The notes beneath the pieces were generated by a model that was not told the DNA's origin, ran no database searches, and saw nothing but the letters and a program-made list of their open reading frames with translations. 64,000 nucleotides of DNA from Ornithinimicrobium tianjinense (GTDB lineage Bacteria > Actinomycetota > Actinomycetes > Actinomycetales > Dermatophilaceae): NCBI RefSeq assembly GCF_014636495.1, contig NZ_BMEM01000004.1, positions 283,994 through 347,993 of the forward strand. Direction: 5' to 3'. The position numbers and the translations under genes were made by a program. The stretch's first letter is position 1, and every line of letters begins with the position of its first letter. This document shows, piece by piece, positions 1 through 8,919 of this stretch.

Positions 1-518
1 ACATCCTCGACGACGGGACCCTGGACCAGGAGCCGGAGCTGCTGGCCGCGCTCGACGTCCGGGTCGCCTCGGTGCACTCCAAGCTGCAGATGGAGCCCAA
101 GGCGATGACCCGCCGGATGCTCGCGGCCGTGCGCGACCCCCTGACCACCGTGCTGGGTCACTGCACCGGTCGCCGGGTGATGCCGCGCGCCGGCGACCGC
201 GGCGCCCGGTCCGGCGGGCGGGTGCGACCCCAGAGCCGGTTCGACGCCCGCGCGGTCTTCGAGGCCTGCGCGGAGTCGCGCACCGCCGTGGAGATCAACT
301 CCCGGCCTGAACGGCAGGACCCGCCGGGCGAGCTGCTCACGCTGGCCGTCGACCTCGGGTGCCACTTCGCGCTGTCGACGGACGCGCACGCGCCGGGCCA
401 GCTGGACTTCCTGGACTACGGCTGCGAGCGCGCCCAGAGGTATGGCGTGCCGATGGACCGGATCATCAACACCTGGCCCCTGGAGCAGCTGCTGGACTGG
501 GCCGCGCCGGGTCCGTGA
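1..518 (+). CDS. PHP-domain protein, C-terminal part (5' end outside window)
   Basis: The reading frame is open from base 3 to the stop at 518, so only about 171 C-terminal residues are visible. They match the second half of a PHP phosphoesterase domain of the PolX/YcdX type: VASVHSKL near the start, LGHCTG, then AVEINSRPER and FALSTDAHAPGQLDFL near the end. The His, Glu and Asp-His positions of these motifs bind the metal cluster in the family. An Arg/Gly-rich insert (RAGDRGARSGG) after the HCTG motif is longer than I expect. The role is probably phosphoester or DNA 3'-end hydrolysis; the substrate cannot be told from this fragment. The gene ends just before the tRNA-Glu promoter. Confidence 0.75.
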   Translation, partial: ILDDGTLDQEPELLAALDVRVASVHSKLQMEPKAMTRRMLAAVRDPLTTVLGHCTGRRVMPRAGDRGARSGGRVRPQSRFDARAVFEACAESRTAVEINSRPERQDPPGELLTLAVDLGCHFALSTDAHAPGQLDFLDYGCERAQRYGVPMDRIINTWPLEQLLDWAAPGP

Positions 519-526
519 CCCCCGTT

Positions 527-556
527 TTGGTGATGTCGCCGAAGTTCACGTATGCT
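527..556 (+). promoter_or_regulatory. Promoter of the tRNA-Glu/tRNA-Asp pair
   Basis: TTGGTG (527-532) and TATGCT (551-556) are separated by 18 bp and lie 60 bp upstream of tRNA-Glu, giving a sigma70-like layout. The gene upstream ends at 518. Confidence 0.5.
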
Positions 557-615
557 CTCTCACTGTCCTCAGCGGATCCCAAAAGCCGCCAGGCGCAAGG
601 GTTCCGACCAGGTCG

Positions 616-688
616 GTCCCCATCGTCTAGTGGCCTAGGACCCCGCCCTTTCACGGCGGTAACACGGGTTCGAATCCCGTTGGGGATG
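616..688 (+). tRNA. tRNA-Glu (anticodon TTC)
   Basis: A full cloverleaf is present: the acceptor strands GTCCCCA and TGGGGAT pair with a G-U at position 1-72, the anticodon arm is CCGCC-CTTTCAC-GGCGG, and the T-loop is GTTCGAATCC. The anticodon TTC reads Glu codons. CCA is not encoded (GCA follows), so it would be added enzymatically. It is 21 nt upstream of tRNA-Asp and probably co-transcribed. Confidence 0.95.
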
Positions 689-709
689 CACAGGTCTCGT
701 CCTGAACGA

Positions 710-783
710 GGCCCCGTAGCGCAGTTGGTTAGCGCGCCGCCCTGTCACGGCGGAGGTCGCGGGTTCGAGTCCCGTCGGGGTCG
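710..783 (+). tRNA. tRNA-Asp (anticodon GTC)
   Basis: The acceptor stem GGCCCCG pairs with CGGGGTC, the anticodon arm is CCGCC-CTGTCAC-GGCGG, and the T-arm is intact. The anticodon GTC reads Asp codons. CCA is not encoded. It is followed directly by a terminator hairpin. Confidence 0.95.
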
Positions 784-798
784 CAGATAGAGGTACAG

Positions 799-833
799 CC
801 CCTGACGCTGCAGATCAGCAGCGTCAGGGGTTT
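799..833 (+). terminator. Terminator of the tRNA-Glu/Asp unit
   Basis: CCCCTGACGCTG (799-810) pairs perfectly with CAGCGTCAGGGG (819-830) and is followed by TTT, as in an intrinsic terminator. Confidence 0.8.
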
Positions 834-885
834 CTCGCTGGGTCCATGACGCCCGTCCCCTCATGAGCGCTCCGCCACGGTGACC

Positions 886-2619
886 TCAGCCCCGCAGCTC
901 GGGGAAGTCGCTGTCGCGGTACTCCTGCTCCAGGCCCACGACGCCGGTCGTCCCCGGCAGGGAGGCCTCGGTCGCCAGCTCCTCCTCGCGCGCCCGCAGC
1001 TCGACCCGCCGGATCTTGCCGGAGATCGTCTTGGGCAGCTCGTAGAACTCGATGCGCCGCACGCGCTGCCAGGGCGCCAGGTGCTCGCGCGCGTGCCTGA
1101 GGATCGAGAAGGCCGTCTCCCGGGTGGGCTCGTGCCCCGGCGCGAGCGCGACATACGCCTTGGGGACCGCCAGCCGGACCTCGTCCGGCGCGGGGACGAC
1201 CGCAGCCTCGGCCACGGCGGGGTGCTCGATGAGGACCGACTCCAGCTCGAAGGGGCTGATCTTGTAGTCGCTGGCCTTGAAGACGTCGTCGGTGCGCCCG
1301 ACGTAGGTGATCATTCCCTTCGCGTCCCGCTCCGCGACATCGCCGGTGTGGTAGAAACCGCCGGCCATCGCCTCGGCGTTGCGCTCGTCGTCACCCTGGT
1401 AGCCGGTCATCAGCGCCACCGGTGCCGCGGAGAGGTCCAGGCACAGCTCCCCCTCTCCCGGCCCCTCGACCACCGTGCCGTCCTCGATGCTGACGAGCAC
1501 CGAGGGCATCCCGGGCAGCGGCCTGCCCATCGAGCCTGGCTTGACGGGCTCGCCGGGCATGTTGCCGACCTGGGCGGTGGTCTCCGTCTGGCCGTAGCCG
1601 TCGCGCAGGGTCAGGCCCCACTGCCGCTGCACCTGAGCGATGACCTCGGGGTTGAGCGGCTCGCCGGCGCCGATGACCTCGCGCAGCGCACCCGGCCCGC
1701 CCGAGAGGTCGGCGTTGATGAGCATCCGCCACACCGTCGGCGGCGCGCAGAAGGTGGTCACCCGGTGCTCGCGCAGCACTTTCAGCAGGGCCGCCGCGTC
1801 GAAGCGCGCGTAGTTGTAGACCATGACCGTCGCCTCGGCGATCCACGGGGCGAAGAAGCAGGACCACGCGTGCTTGGCCCAGCCCGGGCTGGAGATGTTG
1901 AGGTGCACGTCCCCAGGTCGCACGCCGAGCCACGCCATCGTCGACAGGTGCCCGACCGGGTACGACGCCTGCGTGTGCTCGACCAGCTTGGGGCGGCTCG
2001 TGGTGCCGGAGGTGAAGTAGAGGAGCAGCCGGTCGTCCGAGCCGGTCCTCGGGTGCTCCGCCGGCCCGGCCGGGCTCCGGTATGCCGCGCGCAGGTCGGT
2101 CCAGCCGTCCGCCTCTCCCACGCTCACCCTGAGGTAGTCGCCCGGCACCTTCTCGAACTTGCCCGTGTCCGCGGCGTTGGCGACGACCGCCCGCGCACCT
2201 CCGCGCGCGATCCGGTCGCGCAGGTCGGCAGGACCGACGGCCGTGGTGGTGGGCATGAGGACGGCGCCCAGCTTCATGACGCCGAGCATCGTGTCCCACA
2301 GCTCCACCTGGTTGCCGAGCATGACGATGACGGCGTCGCCGCGGCGCACCCCCTGTCCGGCGAGGAACGCCGCCACCTGGTCCGAGCGGTCCGCGATCTC
2401 GTCGAAGGTCAGCTCCTGGTGGCTGCCGTCCTCCTCGGCCACGATCAGCGCCGGCCGGTCGTTGCCGCGCGCGACGGCGTCGAACCAGTCGACGGCCCAG
2501 TTCCAGCGCGGCCCGACGTCCGGGTAGCGGAACTCGGCCCGGGCCCGGTCGGGGTCGTCGCGGAGTGCGAGCAGCTGGTCGCGGGCGGCGCGGTAGGCGG
2601 CGGTGGCGTCGATGCTCAT
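886..2619 (-). CDS. Acyl-CoA synthetase (AMP-forming), acetyl/medium-chain type
   Basis: This 577-residue ANL-superfamily enzyme activates a carboxylate to its acyl-CoA through an acyl-AMP. All core motifs are visible: the phosphate-binding loop YFTSGTTSRPK at 201-211, DGYGQTET at 340-347, the GDVAERD adenylate motif at about 426, the hinge GRTDDVFK at about 441, and the catalytic lysine in TISGK at about 535. The length fits the medium-chain/acetyl-CoA synthetase group. The acid substrate cannot be assigned from sequence. No Shine-Dalgarno sequence is obvious before the ATG at 2619. It faces tRNA-Asp and shares no operon. Together with gcdH across the tRNA-Phe gene it suggests acyl-CoA metabolism in this neighbourhood. 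Confidence 0.88.
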   Translation of the reverse strand: MSIDATAAYRAARDQLLALRDDPDRARAEFRYPDVGPRWNWAVDWFDAVARGNDRPALIVAEEDGSHQELTFDEIADRSDQVAAFLAGQGVRRGDAVIVMLGNQVELWDTMLGVMKLGAVLMPTTTAVGPADLRDRIARGGARAVVANAADTGKFEKVPGDYLRVSVGEADGWTDLRAAYRSPAGPAEHPRTGSDDRLLLYFTSGTTSRPKLVEHTQASYPVGHLSTMAWLGVRPGDVHLNISSPGWAKHAWSCFFAPWIAEATVMVYNYARFDAAALLKVLREHRVTTFCAPPTVWRMLINADLSGGPGALREVIGAGEPLNPEVIAQVQRQWGLTLRDGYGQTETTAQVGNMPGEPVKPGSMGRPLPGMPSVLVSIEDGTVVEGPGEGELCLDLSAAPVALMTGYQGDDERNAEAMAGGFYHTGDVAERDAKGMITYVGRTDDVFKASDYKISPFELESVLIEHPAVAEAAVVPAPDEVRLAVPKAYVALAPGHEPTRETAFSILRHAREHLAPWQRVRRIEFYELPKTISGKIRRVELRAREEELATEASLPGTTGVVGLEQEYRDSDFPELRG

Positions 2620-2673
2620 GGCCCATGCCTACACCGGGTCGCGCTCCCCGCGGTAGGGCGTCAGCATGTGAGC

Positions 2674-2825
2674 ATGGCCACCTACGAGCTGAACGAGGCG
2701 GGCGGGCCGCTGCCGGGAGCTGATCGACGCCCGCCAGTACGTTCTGGACAGCGTGGCACCTCGAGCTCGCCGCGCACGACCTCCTGCAGCGCCTGGACGC
2801 GGCCTCCGGCGTGTCCGACGCCTGA
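2674..2825 (+). pseudogene. Remnant of a small conserved protein with an internal deletion
   Basis: ATG at 2674 opens MATYELNEAG. After a frame change the sequence reads RELIDARQYVLDS, and after another it reads WHLELAAHDLLQRLDAASG and stops at 2825. From memory, these two pieces resemble the N- and C-termini of an actinobacterial protein of about 110 residues whose middle is missing here. Only about 50 codons remain and no single frame joins the parts. I read it as a deletion-generated relic; the family identity is recollection, not a search. Confidence 0.4.
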
Positions 2826-2902
2826 GGTTTGGGAGCCGCTCACGGCATCGGGTACAGTACTTCTGTTCCGGCCGCACCATGTCGACCGGGACTCTTCTTT
2901 AC

Positions 2903-2976
2903 GGCCAGGTAGCTCAGTTGGTACGAGCGTCCGACTGAAAATCGGAAGGTCGGCGGTTCGACCCCGCCCCTGGCCA
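2903..2976 (+). tRNA. tRNA-Phe (anticodon GAA)
   Basis: The acceptor strands GGCCAGG and CCTGGCC pair perfectly, the D-arm is GCTC-AGTTGGTAC-GAGC, the anticodon arm is TCCGA-CTGAAAA-TCGGA (anticodon GAA), and the T-arm GGCGGTTCGACCCCGCC is intact. CCA is not encoded. A TACAGT box about 50 bp upstream (2852) may be its -10. Confidence 0.95.
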
Positions 2977-2984
2977 CGGCGACA

Positions 2985-3019
2985 AGCCCCGGGGCCGCCC
3001 CTGATGCCCCCGGGGCTTT
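2985..3019 (+). terminator. Terminator after tRNA-Phe
   Basis: AGCCCCGGGG (2985-2994) pairs with CCCCGGGGCT (3008-3017) and is followed by TTC. The right arm merges into the first unit of a tandem repeat. Confidence 0.65.
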
Positions 3020-3062
3020 CGCGTGTCCGGGGCTTTCGCGTGTCCAGGGCTTTCGTGTGTCC
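3012..3062. repeat. Three tandem 17-bp units
   Basis: GGGGCTTTCGCGTGTCC occurs at 3012-3028 and 3029-3045, and a third copy with two changes (AGGGCTTTCGTGTGTCC) at 3046-3062. The array sits between the tRNA-Phe terminator and the gcdH -10 box. Confidence 0.85.
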
Positions 3063-3087
3063 GGGAGCGGATGGCTATCGTCGGGGG

Positions 3088-4284
3088 ATGGCGTATCCCT
3101 CCCCCCGGCGGCTCAAGGCCCCGGTGAGTCCCGACGACCTCTTCGAGATCGACCACCTCCTCGACGACGAGGAGCGCGCGATCCGGCAGACCGTCCGCGA
3201 CGTGGTCGCCGAGCACGTCCGCCCGCACGTCGCCGGCTGGTACGAGACCGGCGAGCTGCCGCTCCGGGAGCTGGCCCTCGAGCTGGGCCGCCTGGGCGTC
3301 CTGGGGATGCACCTGGAGGGCTACGGCTGCGCGGGGACGAGCGCCACGGCATACGGCCTGGCGTGCCTGGAGCTGGAGGCCGGCGACTCCGGCATCCGCT
3401 CACTCGTCAGCGTGCAGGGCAGCCTGGCGATGTACGCCATCTGGGCGTACGGCAGCGAGGAGCACAAGCAGGAGTGGCTGCCGCGGATGGCGGCCGGCGA
3501 GGCGGTCGGCTGCTTCGGTCTGACCGAGCCGGACTTCGGGTCCAACCCTGCCGGCATGCGCACGGTCGCCCGGCGTGACGGCGACGACTGGGTGCTCGAC
3601 GGCACGAAGATGTGGATCACCAACGGCTCGGTCGCCGAGGTCGCCGTCGTCTGGGCGCAGACCGACGAGGGCGTGCGCGGCTTCGTGGTGCCCACCGCGA
3701 CGCCCGGCTTCACCGCCAACGTCATCAAGCACAAGATGTCGCTGCGCGCCTCGGTCACCAGCGAGCTCGTCCTCCAGGGCGTCCGGCTGCCCGCCTCCGC
3801 CCAGCTGCCTGGTGCCGTGGGCCTCTCCGGCCCGCTCGGCTGCCTCAACGAGGCGCGCTTCGGCATCGTCTTCGGCGCGGTCGGCGCCGCGCGTGACTGC
3901 CTGCTGACGGCCATCGACTACGCGAGCACCCGCGTCCAGTTCGACCGGCCTATCGCCGGCTTCCAGCTGACCCAGGCCAAGCTCGCGGACATGACGCTGG
4001 AGTACGGCAAGGCGCTGCTGCTCGCCCTCCACCTCGGTCGCACCAAGGACCGCGCCGGGCTGGCGCCGGCCCAGATCAGCCTGGGCAAGCTCAACAACGT
4101 CCGCGAGGCCCTGGAGATCGCGCGCACGACCCGGACGATCCTCGGCGCCAACGGCATCACGCTGGAGTACCCCGTCATGCGGCACGCCAACAACCTCGAG
4201 AGCGTCCTGACCTACGAGGGCACGAGCGAGATGCACGCCCTGACCATCGGCCAGACGCTCACCGGACAGCAGGCCTTCCGGTGA
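3088..4284 (+). CDS. gcdH: Glutaryl-CoA dehydrogenase-like acyl-CoA dehydrogenase
   Basis: This 398-residue FAD flavoprotein of the acyl-CoA dehydrogenase superfamily is close to glutaryl-CoA dehydrogenase, which converts glutaryl-CoA to crotonyl-CoA and CO2 in lysine/tryptophan degradation. [11 protein letters not shown] (144-154) and WITNG are the flavin/substrate signatures, and the catalytic base is Glu377 in TYEGTSEM. The start is ATG 3088; TATCGT at 3076-3081 lies 6 nt upstream, so the transcript is probably leaderless. The stop overlaps the GTG of fgd by 4 bp, so the two are translationally coupled. The exact substrate is inferred from overall similarity. Confidence 0.85.
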   Translation: MAYPSPRRLKAPVSPDDLFEIDHLLDDEERAIRQTVRDVVAEHVRPHVAGWYETGELPLRELALELGRLGVLGMHLEGYGCAGTSATAYGLACLELEAGDSGIRSLVSVQGSLAMYAIWAYGSEEHKQEWLPRMAAGEAVGCFGLTEPDFGSNPAGMRTVARRDGDDWVLDGTKMWITNGSVAEVAVVWAQTDEGVRGFVVPTATPGFTANVIKHKMSLRASVTSELVLQGVRLPASAQLPGAVGLSGPLGCLNEARFGIVFGAVGAARDCLLTAIDYASTRVQFDRPIAGFQLTQAKLADMTLEYGKALLLALHLGRTKDRAGLAPAQISLGKLNNVREALEIARTTRTILGANGITLEYPVMRHANNLESVLTYEGTSEMHALTIGQTLTGQQAFR

Positions 4285-5309
4285 GCGCGCTCACCATCGG
4301 CTACAAGGCCTCCGCCGAGCAGTTCGCCCCCCGCGAGCTCGTGGAGCTCGCCGTCGCGGCGGAGCAGGCCGGTATGCAGTCGGCGTTCGTCTCCGACCAC
4401 TTCCAGCCCTGGCGGCACGAGGGCGGGCACGCGCCGTTCGCGCTGGCCTGGCTCGCCGCGGTCGGGGAGCGCACCGAGTCGATCGTGCTCGGCACGTCGG
4501 TGCTCACCCCGACGTTCCGCTACAACCCGGCCGTGCTCGCGCAGGCGTTCGCGACCCTCGGCTGCCTCTACCCCGGGCGCATCGTGCTCGGGGTCGGTTC
4601 CGGCGAGGCGCTCAACGAGCGCGCGACCGGTGGTGTGCCGGGCGAGTGGCCCGACTTCAAGGAGCGTTTCGCGCGTCTGCGCGAGTCTGTGCGCCTGATG
4701 CGGGAGCTGTGGGGCGGCGACCGCACCACCTTCGAGGGCGACTTCTACCGCACCGAGGACGCCACCGTCTACGACGTGCCGGAGGGCGGCGTCCCCGTCT
4801 ACGTCGCCGCAGGTGGCCCCACGATGGCGAAGTACGCCGGCCGCATGGGCGACGGCTTCATCTGCACGAGCGGCAAGGGCATGGAGCTCTACACCGAGGA
4901 GCTGCTCCCGGCCGTGGAGGAGGGCCGCGCGCTGTCCAGGAACCCCGACCGCCCGCTCGCGCGGATGATCGAGATCAAGGTCTCCTACGACCGCGACCGC
5001 GAGGCCGCGCTGGAGAACACCCGGTTCTGGGCGCCGCTGTCCCTCACCGCGGAGCAGAAGCACAGCATCCACGACCCGGTCGAGATGGAGCGGTTCGCCG
5101 ACGCCCTGCCGATCGAGCAGGTGGCGCGGCGGTGGATCGTGGGCAGCGACCCGGGCGAGATCGTCGAGCAGGTGCGCCCCTACGTGCAGGCCGGGTTCGA
5201 CCACCTCGTCCTGCACGCCCCCGGGCACGACCAGCGCCGGTTCCTGGAGCAGTATGCCGAGGACCTCGCCGGTCCTCTGGCCGAGCTCGGGGCGGACCTT
5301 CCCGGTTGA
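4281..5309 (+). CDS. fgd: F420-dependent glucose-6-phosphate dehydrogenase
   Basis: This 342-residue luciferase-fold enzyme oxidises glucose-6-phosphate to 6-phosphogluconolactone and produces reduced F420. It follows the Mycobacterium tuberculosis FGD1 sequence closely from the first residues ([20 protein letters not shown]). The catalytic residues are in register: Asp39-His40 and Trp44 in SDHFQPW, and Glu109 in [26 protein letters not shown] near residue 250 is also conserved. It starts at GTG 4281 inside the gcdH stop. It shows that the organism makes and recycles F420, which supports reading other LLM enzymes here as possibly F420-linked. Confidence 0.95.
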   Translation: MSALTIGYKASAEQFAPRELVELAVAAEQAGMQSAFVSDHFQPWRHEGGHAPFALAWLAAVGERTESIVLGTSVLTPTFRYNPAVLAQAFATLGCLYPGRIVLGVGSGEALNERATGGVPGEWPDFKERFARLRESVRLMRELWGGDRTTFEGDFYRTEDATVYDVPEGGVPVYVAAGGPTMAKYAGRMGDGFICTSGKGMELYTEELLPAVEEGRALSRNPDRPLARMIEIKVSYDRDREAALENTRFWAPLSLTAEQKHSIHDPVEMERFADALPIEQVARRWIVGSDPGEIVEQVRPYVQAGFDHLVLHAPGHDQRRFLEQYAEDLAGPLAELGADLPG

Positions 5310-5327
5310 CCTGGCAGGATGTTACCC

Positions 5328-5837
5328 ATGAGTAACACCTCGACCGCGGTCGGTCGCGCCCAGCGCGTCGGGCGCCTCAAGGCGCTCGCCAGCACGCCGA
5401 CAGCCCTGCGTCACGGGATGAACCTGTGGCCGCCGTTCCTCTTCACCGGCATCCGGGTCGAGCACATCGGCGCCGACTGGCGCTCCGCACGCGTCCGGCT
5501 GGCGCCCAGCCCGCTCACGAGCAACTACGTCGGCACGCTCTTCGGTGGCTCGCTCTTCTCGATGACGGACCCGTTCTGGATGTTCCTCATCCTGCGCCAC
5601 CTCGGACCGGGGTATGTCGTGTGGGACAAGGCGGCGGAGATCGAGTTCGTCTCCCCGGGGCGAACGTCGGTGACCGCGACCTTCGAGCTCACCGACGAGG
5701 TCCTCGACGAGCTGCGCGAGGCCGCGGTGGGCGGGGCGAAGGTGCTGCGCTGGTTCAGCACCGACGTGGTCGCCGACGACGGCACGGTCGTGGCGCGCGT
5801 CCGCAAGCAGATCTACGTGCGGGAGGCGCGGCCTTGA
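5328..5837 (+). CDS. DUF4442 hot-dog-fold protein (putative thioesterase)
   Basis: A 169-residue protein with the DUF4442 pattern: NLWPPFLFTGIRVEHIGADW, then NYVGTLFGGSLFSMTDPFWM, and a C-terminal RVRKQIYVRE strand. Hot-dog-fold members of this kind are related to PaaI-type acyl-CoA thioesterases; a substrate has not been assigned to the family as far as I know. I chose ATG 5328, which has GGCAGG 9 nt upstream, over ATG 5319, which sits directly against that sequence. It lies 18 bp after fgd and is probably in the same operon. Confidence 0.75.
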   Translation: MSNTSTAVGRAQRVGRLKALASTPTALRHGMNLWPPFLFTGIRVEHIGADWRSARVRLAPSPLTSNYVGTLFGGSLFSMTDPFWMFLILRHLGPGYVVWDKAAEIEFVSPGRTSVTATFELTDEVLDELREAAVGGAKVLRWFSTDVVADDGTVVARVRKQIYVREARP

Positions 5838-5854
5838 CGCGAGCAGCCCACGGG

Positions 5855-6946
5855 TCAGCGCGGTAGCTCGACCGTCCGACGCACGGCGTCGGCGACCACC
5901 TCGCCGAGAGACCCCGTGCTCTCGAGCACGGCACGCTGACGGCCGGCCTCTCCGCCGACCCCGAGCAGCCCCTCGACCCACGCCTCCACTTCCGGCCGGT
6001 CCCCGCTCTCGACCAGGGCCGGCCGCACGTGCCGCAGGAGCTCGCCGACCGCCCTCGCGGCCGGCACCGGACGACCGCTGCGGGGGTCCACGAGCGGGCC
6101 GGAGAGACCGCGCCACGACGCCAGCCAGGTCTGCCGCTGCAGCTCGCTGGTGGACACCGGCGGGTGAGCCTGTCCGCGGCCACGGCCGGCCCGCCACCGC
6201 CTGGCCTCGGTCTCCACGAGGGCACGGACGAGCAGCGCCAGACCGACCGTGTCCCGCACGTCGGGACTCACGTCGGCGATCCGGATCTCGACCGTCGGCA
6301 CGTGGGCGGACAGGCGGGCGTCGAGATAGAGCATGCCCTCGTCGAAAATCAGCCCCTGGTCGATCAGCGCGTCGACGTACTGGTGGTAGGCGGTGCTCGA
6401 ACCGGACCACGGCGGGGGGCCCGACACCGGCCACCGGGCCGTCAGCTGCCAGCGGTAGCTCGCGAACCCGGTGTCCGCCCCGGCGTGGAAGGGCGAGCCG
6501 GCCGTGAGCGCCATGAGGGTGGGTAGCCAGTTGCGGACTCCGTCCAGCACCCCGACCCCCTCGTGCTCGTCCGCGACGCCCACGTGCACGTGGCAGCCGC
6601 AGGTGAGGTGACCCCGCGCAAGGGCGCCGTAGGTGTCCCAGATCCGGCGGTAGCGCTCTACCTCGCGGACGTGCCCGCCGCTGGCCAGGGACAAGGTCGC
6701 CAGCCCGGCCGGCGCCGCCCCGACGGTGGCAGCGCGCGCGGCGGCGTGCCGGCGCAGCGCGCACAGCTCGTCGAGCAGGCCGTCCGCAGACGTGTGGGGG
6801 CGGGTCTGGACCTCCACCATCTCCTCGAGGAACTCCCCGTCAAGCAGGGGGTCGTCGGCGCCGAGGAGCGAGCTCGCCACCGGCAACGCCTCGCCGGTGC
6901 CCGGCTCGACCAGGAGCAGCTCCTCCTCCACACCGACGGTGCGCAT
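5855..6946 (-). CDS. Carboxylate-amine ligase, GCS2 (YbdK) family
   Basis: This 363-residue member of glutamate-cysteine ligase family 2 couples an amine to a glutamate-type carboxylate using ATP. It begins RTVGVEEELLLVEP, typical of the family, with HLTCGCHVHVGV near residue 115 and VEIRIADVSPDV near 225 as metal/ATP-binding segments. I chose ATG 6946 rather than 6955 because AGGAGG (6956-6961 on this strand) is 9 nt away. It lies 54 bp downstream of the phzE-like gene and closes the cluster. It may only be a weak glutamate-cysteine ligase; pairing with phzE raises other possibilities. Confidence 0.85.
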   Translation of the reverse strand: MRTVGVEEELLLVEPGTGEALPVASSLLGADDPLLDGEFLEEMVEVQTRPHTSADGLLDELCALRRHAAARAATVGAAPAGLATLSLASGGHVREVERYRRIWDTYGALARGHLTCGCHVHVGVADEHEGVGVLDGVRNWLPTLMALTAGSPFHAGADTGFASYRWQLTARWPVSGPPPWSGSSTAYHQYVDALIDQGLIFDEGMLYLDARLSAHVPTVEIRIADVSPDVRDTVGLALLVRALVETEARRWRAGRGRGQAHPPVSTSELQRQTWLASWRGLSGPLVDPRSGRPVPAARAVGELLRHVRPALVESGDRPEVEAWVEGLLGVGGEAGRQRAVLESTGSLGEVVADAVRRTVELPR

Positions 6947-7000
6947 GGGGCTCATCCTCCTCCCGCCACCGCCGTACAGCCACCCCAGTGGGCGGCTGCC

Positions 7001-8899
7001 TCAGCCGTGCACGGCGTGGCTGAGCAGGCCGTGCAGGGCCACCAGCCCGTCCCGGGAGAGCACCGACTCCGCGTGCCCCTGGATGGTGGCCAGGCCGGGT
7101 CCGCGCAGCCCGACGACCGCGTCGTGCGGAGCGTGCACCGCAACCTCGAGGGGACGTCCCGCGACCGACACCTGCGTGCCCGGCGCCGGCGGGCGGGCGA
7201 CGAAGGTGTTGTAGAAGCCGATCCGGCGCACGGTCCCCCACAGGTCGACCGGGATCTGCACGCCCTGGTTGGGGCGGTCCAGCTTGGCGATCTCCAGGCC
7301 GGCCATCGCGGCCAGCACCTGGTGGGAGAGGCAGACGGCCAGCAGCGGCAGACCGGCGTCCAGACGGGCCGCCAGCAGGTCGCGCAGCCGCGCGATGCGC
7401 GGGTCCGACAGGTCGGTCGGGTCACCGGGACCCGGGCCGCACAGCACGAGGTCCCAGGCCGGGTCGACGACGTCGGCGGGGCTCACCCCTTCCCAGCGCC
7501 GCACCTCGGCCGCCATCCCGACGTGCCGCACCATGTGGGCCAGCATCTGGGTCCAGGTGTCCTCGGCGTCCACGACGAGCACCCGCCGGCCCGCGAGCAG
7601 CGGGTCGGGGCGGCTCTCCTGCGGCGCGAGCCAGAACGGCGAGAGCGTCTCGTTGCGGGCCGCCAGGTCCTCCGCGACCCCCGGGAGCAGGGCGAGCTGC
7701 ACGTCATACCCCAGCTCGCGGCGGGGCCGCAGGCCCAGCGCGGCCAGGACGCCGCGCGCCTTCGCCGAGGTCTCGGCCCCCTCGGAGCGCGGGTCGCTGT
7801 GCCGCACGAGCGTGGCGCCGGCGCTCACGGTGATCGTGCCGGCGTCGTCGACGTGGGCGGTGCGGATGAGGATCGGCGCGTCCAGCCGCTCGCCGCCCTC
7901 CTCGTCGAGGTCCAGCAGCGCGAGCACCCCGGAGTAGTAGCCGCGGCCGTCGGGCTCATGGCGCTGGATGACCGTGCAGGCGTTCTCCATCGGGGACCCA
8001 GTGACGGTGGGCGCGAACATCGTGGCCCGCAGCACGTCGCGGACGTCGGACTCGCTGGAGCCGTCGAGGAGGTACTCCGTGTGGGTGAGGTGCGCCATCT
8101 GCTTGAGCGAGGGACCGGTGATGCGTCCGCCGTCGGAGCAGATCTGGGCCATCATCTTCATCTCCTCGTCGACCACCATGAAGAGCTCCTCGGTCTCCTT
8201 GGTGTCCCGGATGAAGCTGGCGAAGGACTCCCGCAGCACGGCACCCTCCGGGCCGGGGTCCTGCGGGTGGCGGAAGGTCCCCGAGATGGGGTTCATCCAC
8301 ACGCGGCCGTCCCGGACGCTGACGTGCCGCTCCGGGGTGGCGCCGACGAGCGTGTGCCCGGGGGTGTGCACGGCGAAGGTCCAGTAGGCGCCCCGCTCGT
8401 CGGTCAGCAGGGTGCGCAGCCAGGTGAGCGCGGCGGTCGCCGGGTCCGCGTCCGTGCGCGCCACGACGTCGCGGCGGATGACGAAGTTGGCCCCCTCGCC
8501 GTTGCCGATCTCCTCCTCGATCACGCGCGCGACCGTCGCCTCGTAGTCCTCGTCGCTGACGCTGAAGCGCTCGTCCGTGACCGCGACGGTCGCCGTCGGC
8601 AGGGCCGCCACCAGGTCCGCCACCGGGATCGTCCGGTATGCCGTGGCGTCCGTCGGGCGCAGCACGCGCAGCGGGGTGCCGTCGTCGTGGGCGTCGAAGC
8701 CGCGCTCGGTGATCTGGCGGTAGGGCACCAGCGCGAGGACCGGCGCGCCGGTCAGGGGCCGGGGCAGGTCGCGCAGCAGCTCGAGGTCCACGACCTCGCC
8801 GACGATGACCTCGGCCTCGGCGCGTCCCTCGCGCAGCAGCACCGCCCACGACTGGCCGGAGGGGTCGGCGAGGATCTGGTCGAGGAGGCGCTGGGGCAT
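7001..8899 (-). CDS. PhzE-like aminodeoxyisochorismate synthase (chorismate-using, fused amidotransferase)
   Basis: A 632-residue fusion of a chorismate-utilising domain (about 1-390) with a class I glutamine amidotransferase (from about 438). The N-terminus (LALVPYRQITERGFDAHDDG) and the NPISGTF motif at 203-208 follow PhzE rather than housekeeping TrpE, so the expected product is 2-amino-2-deoxyisochorismate. The amidotransferase triad is intact: Cys523 in AVCLSH, and His609 and Glu611 in GHAES. I prefer ATG 8899, which has GGGAG 10 nt upstream, but GTG 8923 overlapping the nagA stop (GTGA) is possible and would add 8 residues. No other phz gene is visible in the window. A variant anthranilate synthase is the main alternative. 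Confidence 0.82.
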   Translation of the reverse strand: MPQRLLDQILADPSGQSWAVLLREGRAEAEVIVGEVVDLELLRDLPRPLTGAPVLALVPYRQITERGFDAHDDGTPLRVLRPTDATAYRTIPVADLVAALPTATVAVTDERFSVSDEDYEATVARVIEEEIGNGEGANFVIRRDVVARTDADPATAALTWLRTLLTDERGAYWTFAVHTPGHTLVGATPERHVSVRDGRVWMNPISGTFRHPQDPGPEGAVLRESFASFIRDTKETEELFMVVDEEMKMMAQICSDGGRITGPSLKQMAHLTHTEYLLDGSSESDVRDVLRATMFAPTVTGSPMENACTVIQRHEPDGRGYYSGVLALLDLDEEGGERLDAPILIRTAHVDDAGTITVSAGATLVRHSDPRSEGAETSAKARGVLAALGLRPRRELGYDVQLALLPGVAEDLAARNETLSPFWLAPQESRPDPLLAGRRVLVVDAEDTWTQMLAHMVRHVGMAAEVRRWEGVSPADVVDPAWDLVLCGPGPGDPTDLSDPRIARLRDLLAARLDAGLPLLAVCLSHQVLAAMAGLEIAKLDRPNQGVQIPVDLWGTVRRIGFYNTFVARPPAPGTQVSVAGRPLEVAVHAPHDAVVGLRGPGLATIQGHAESVLSRDGLVALHGLLSHAVHG

Positions 8900-8919
8900 G
8901 AGCGACAGTCTCCCATCCC

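Noticed and set aside
2629-2880. Minus-strand frame of 83 codons beside the acyl-CoA ligase
   Set aside because: Arg-rich shadow of the relic gene on the other strand; no start signal.
880-3087. Extension of gcdH upstream to base 880
   Set aside because: The frame crosses the acyl-CoA ligase in antisense, the pseudogene and tRNA-Phe; the family start and a -10 box place the start at 3088.
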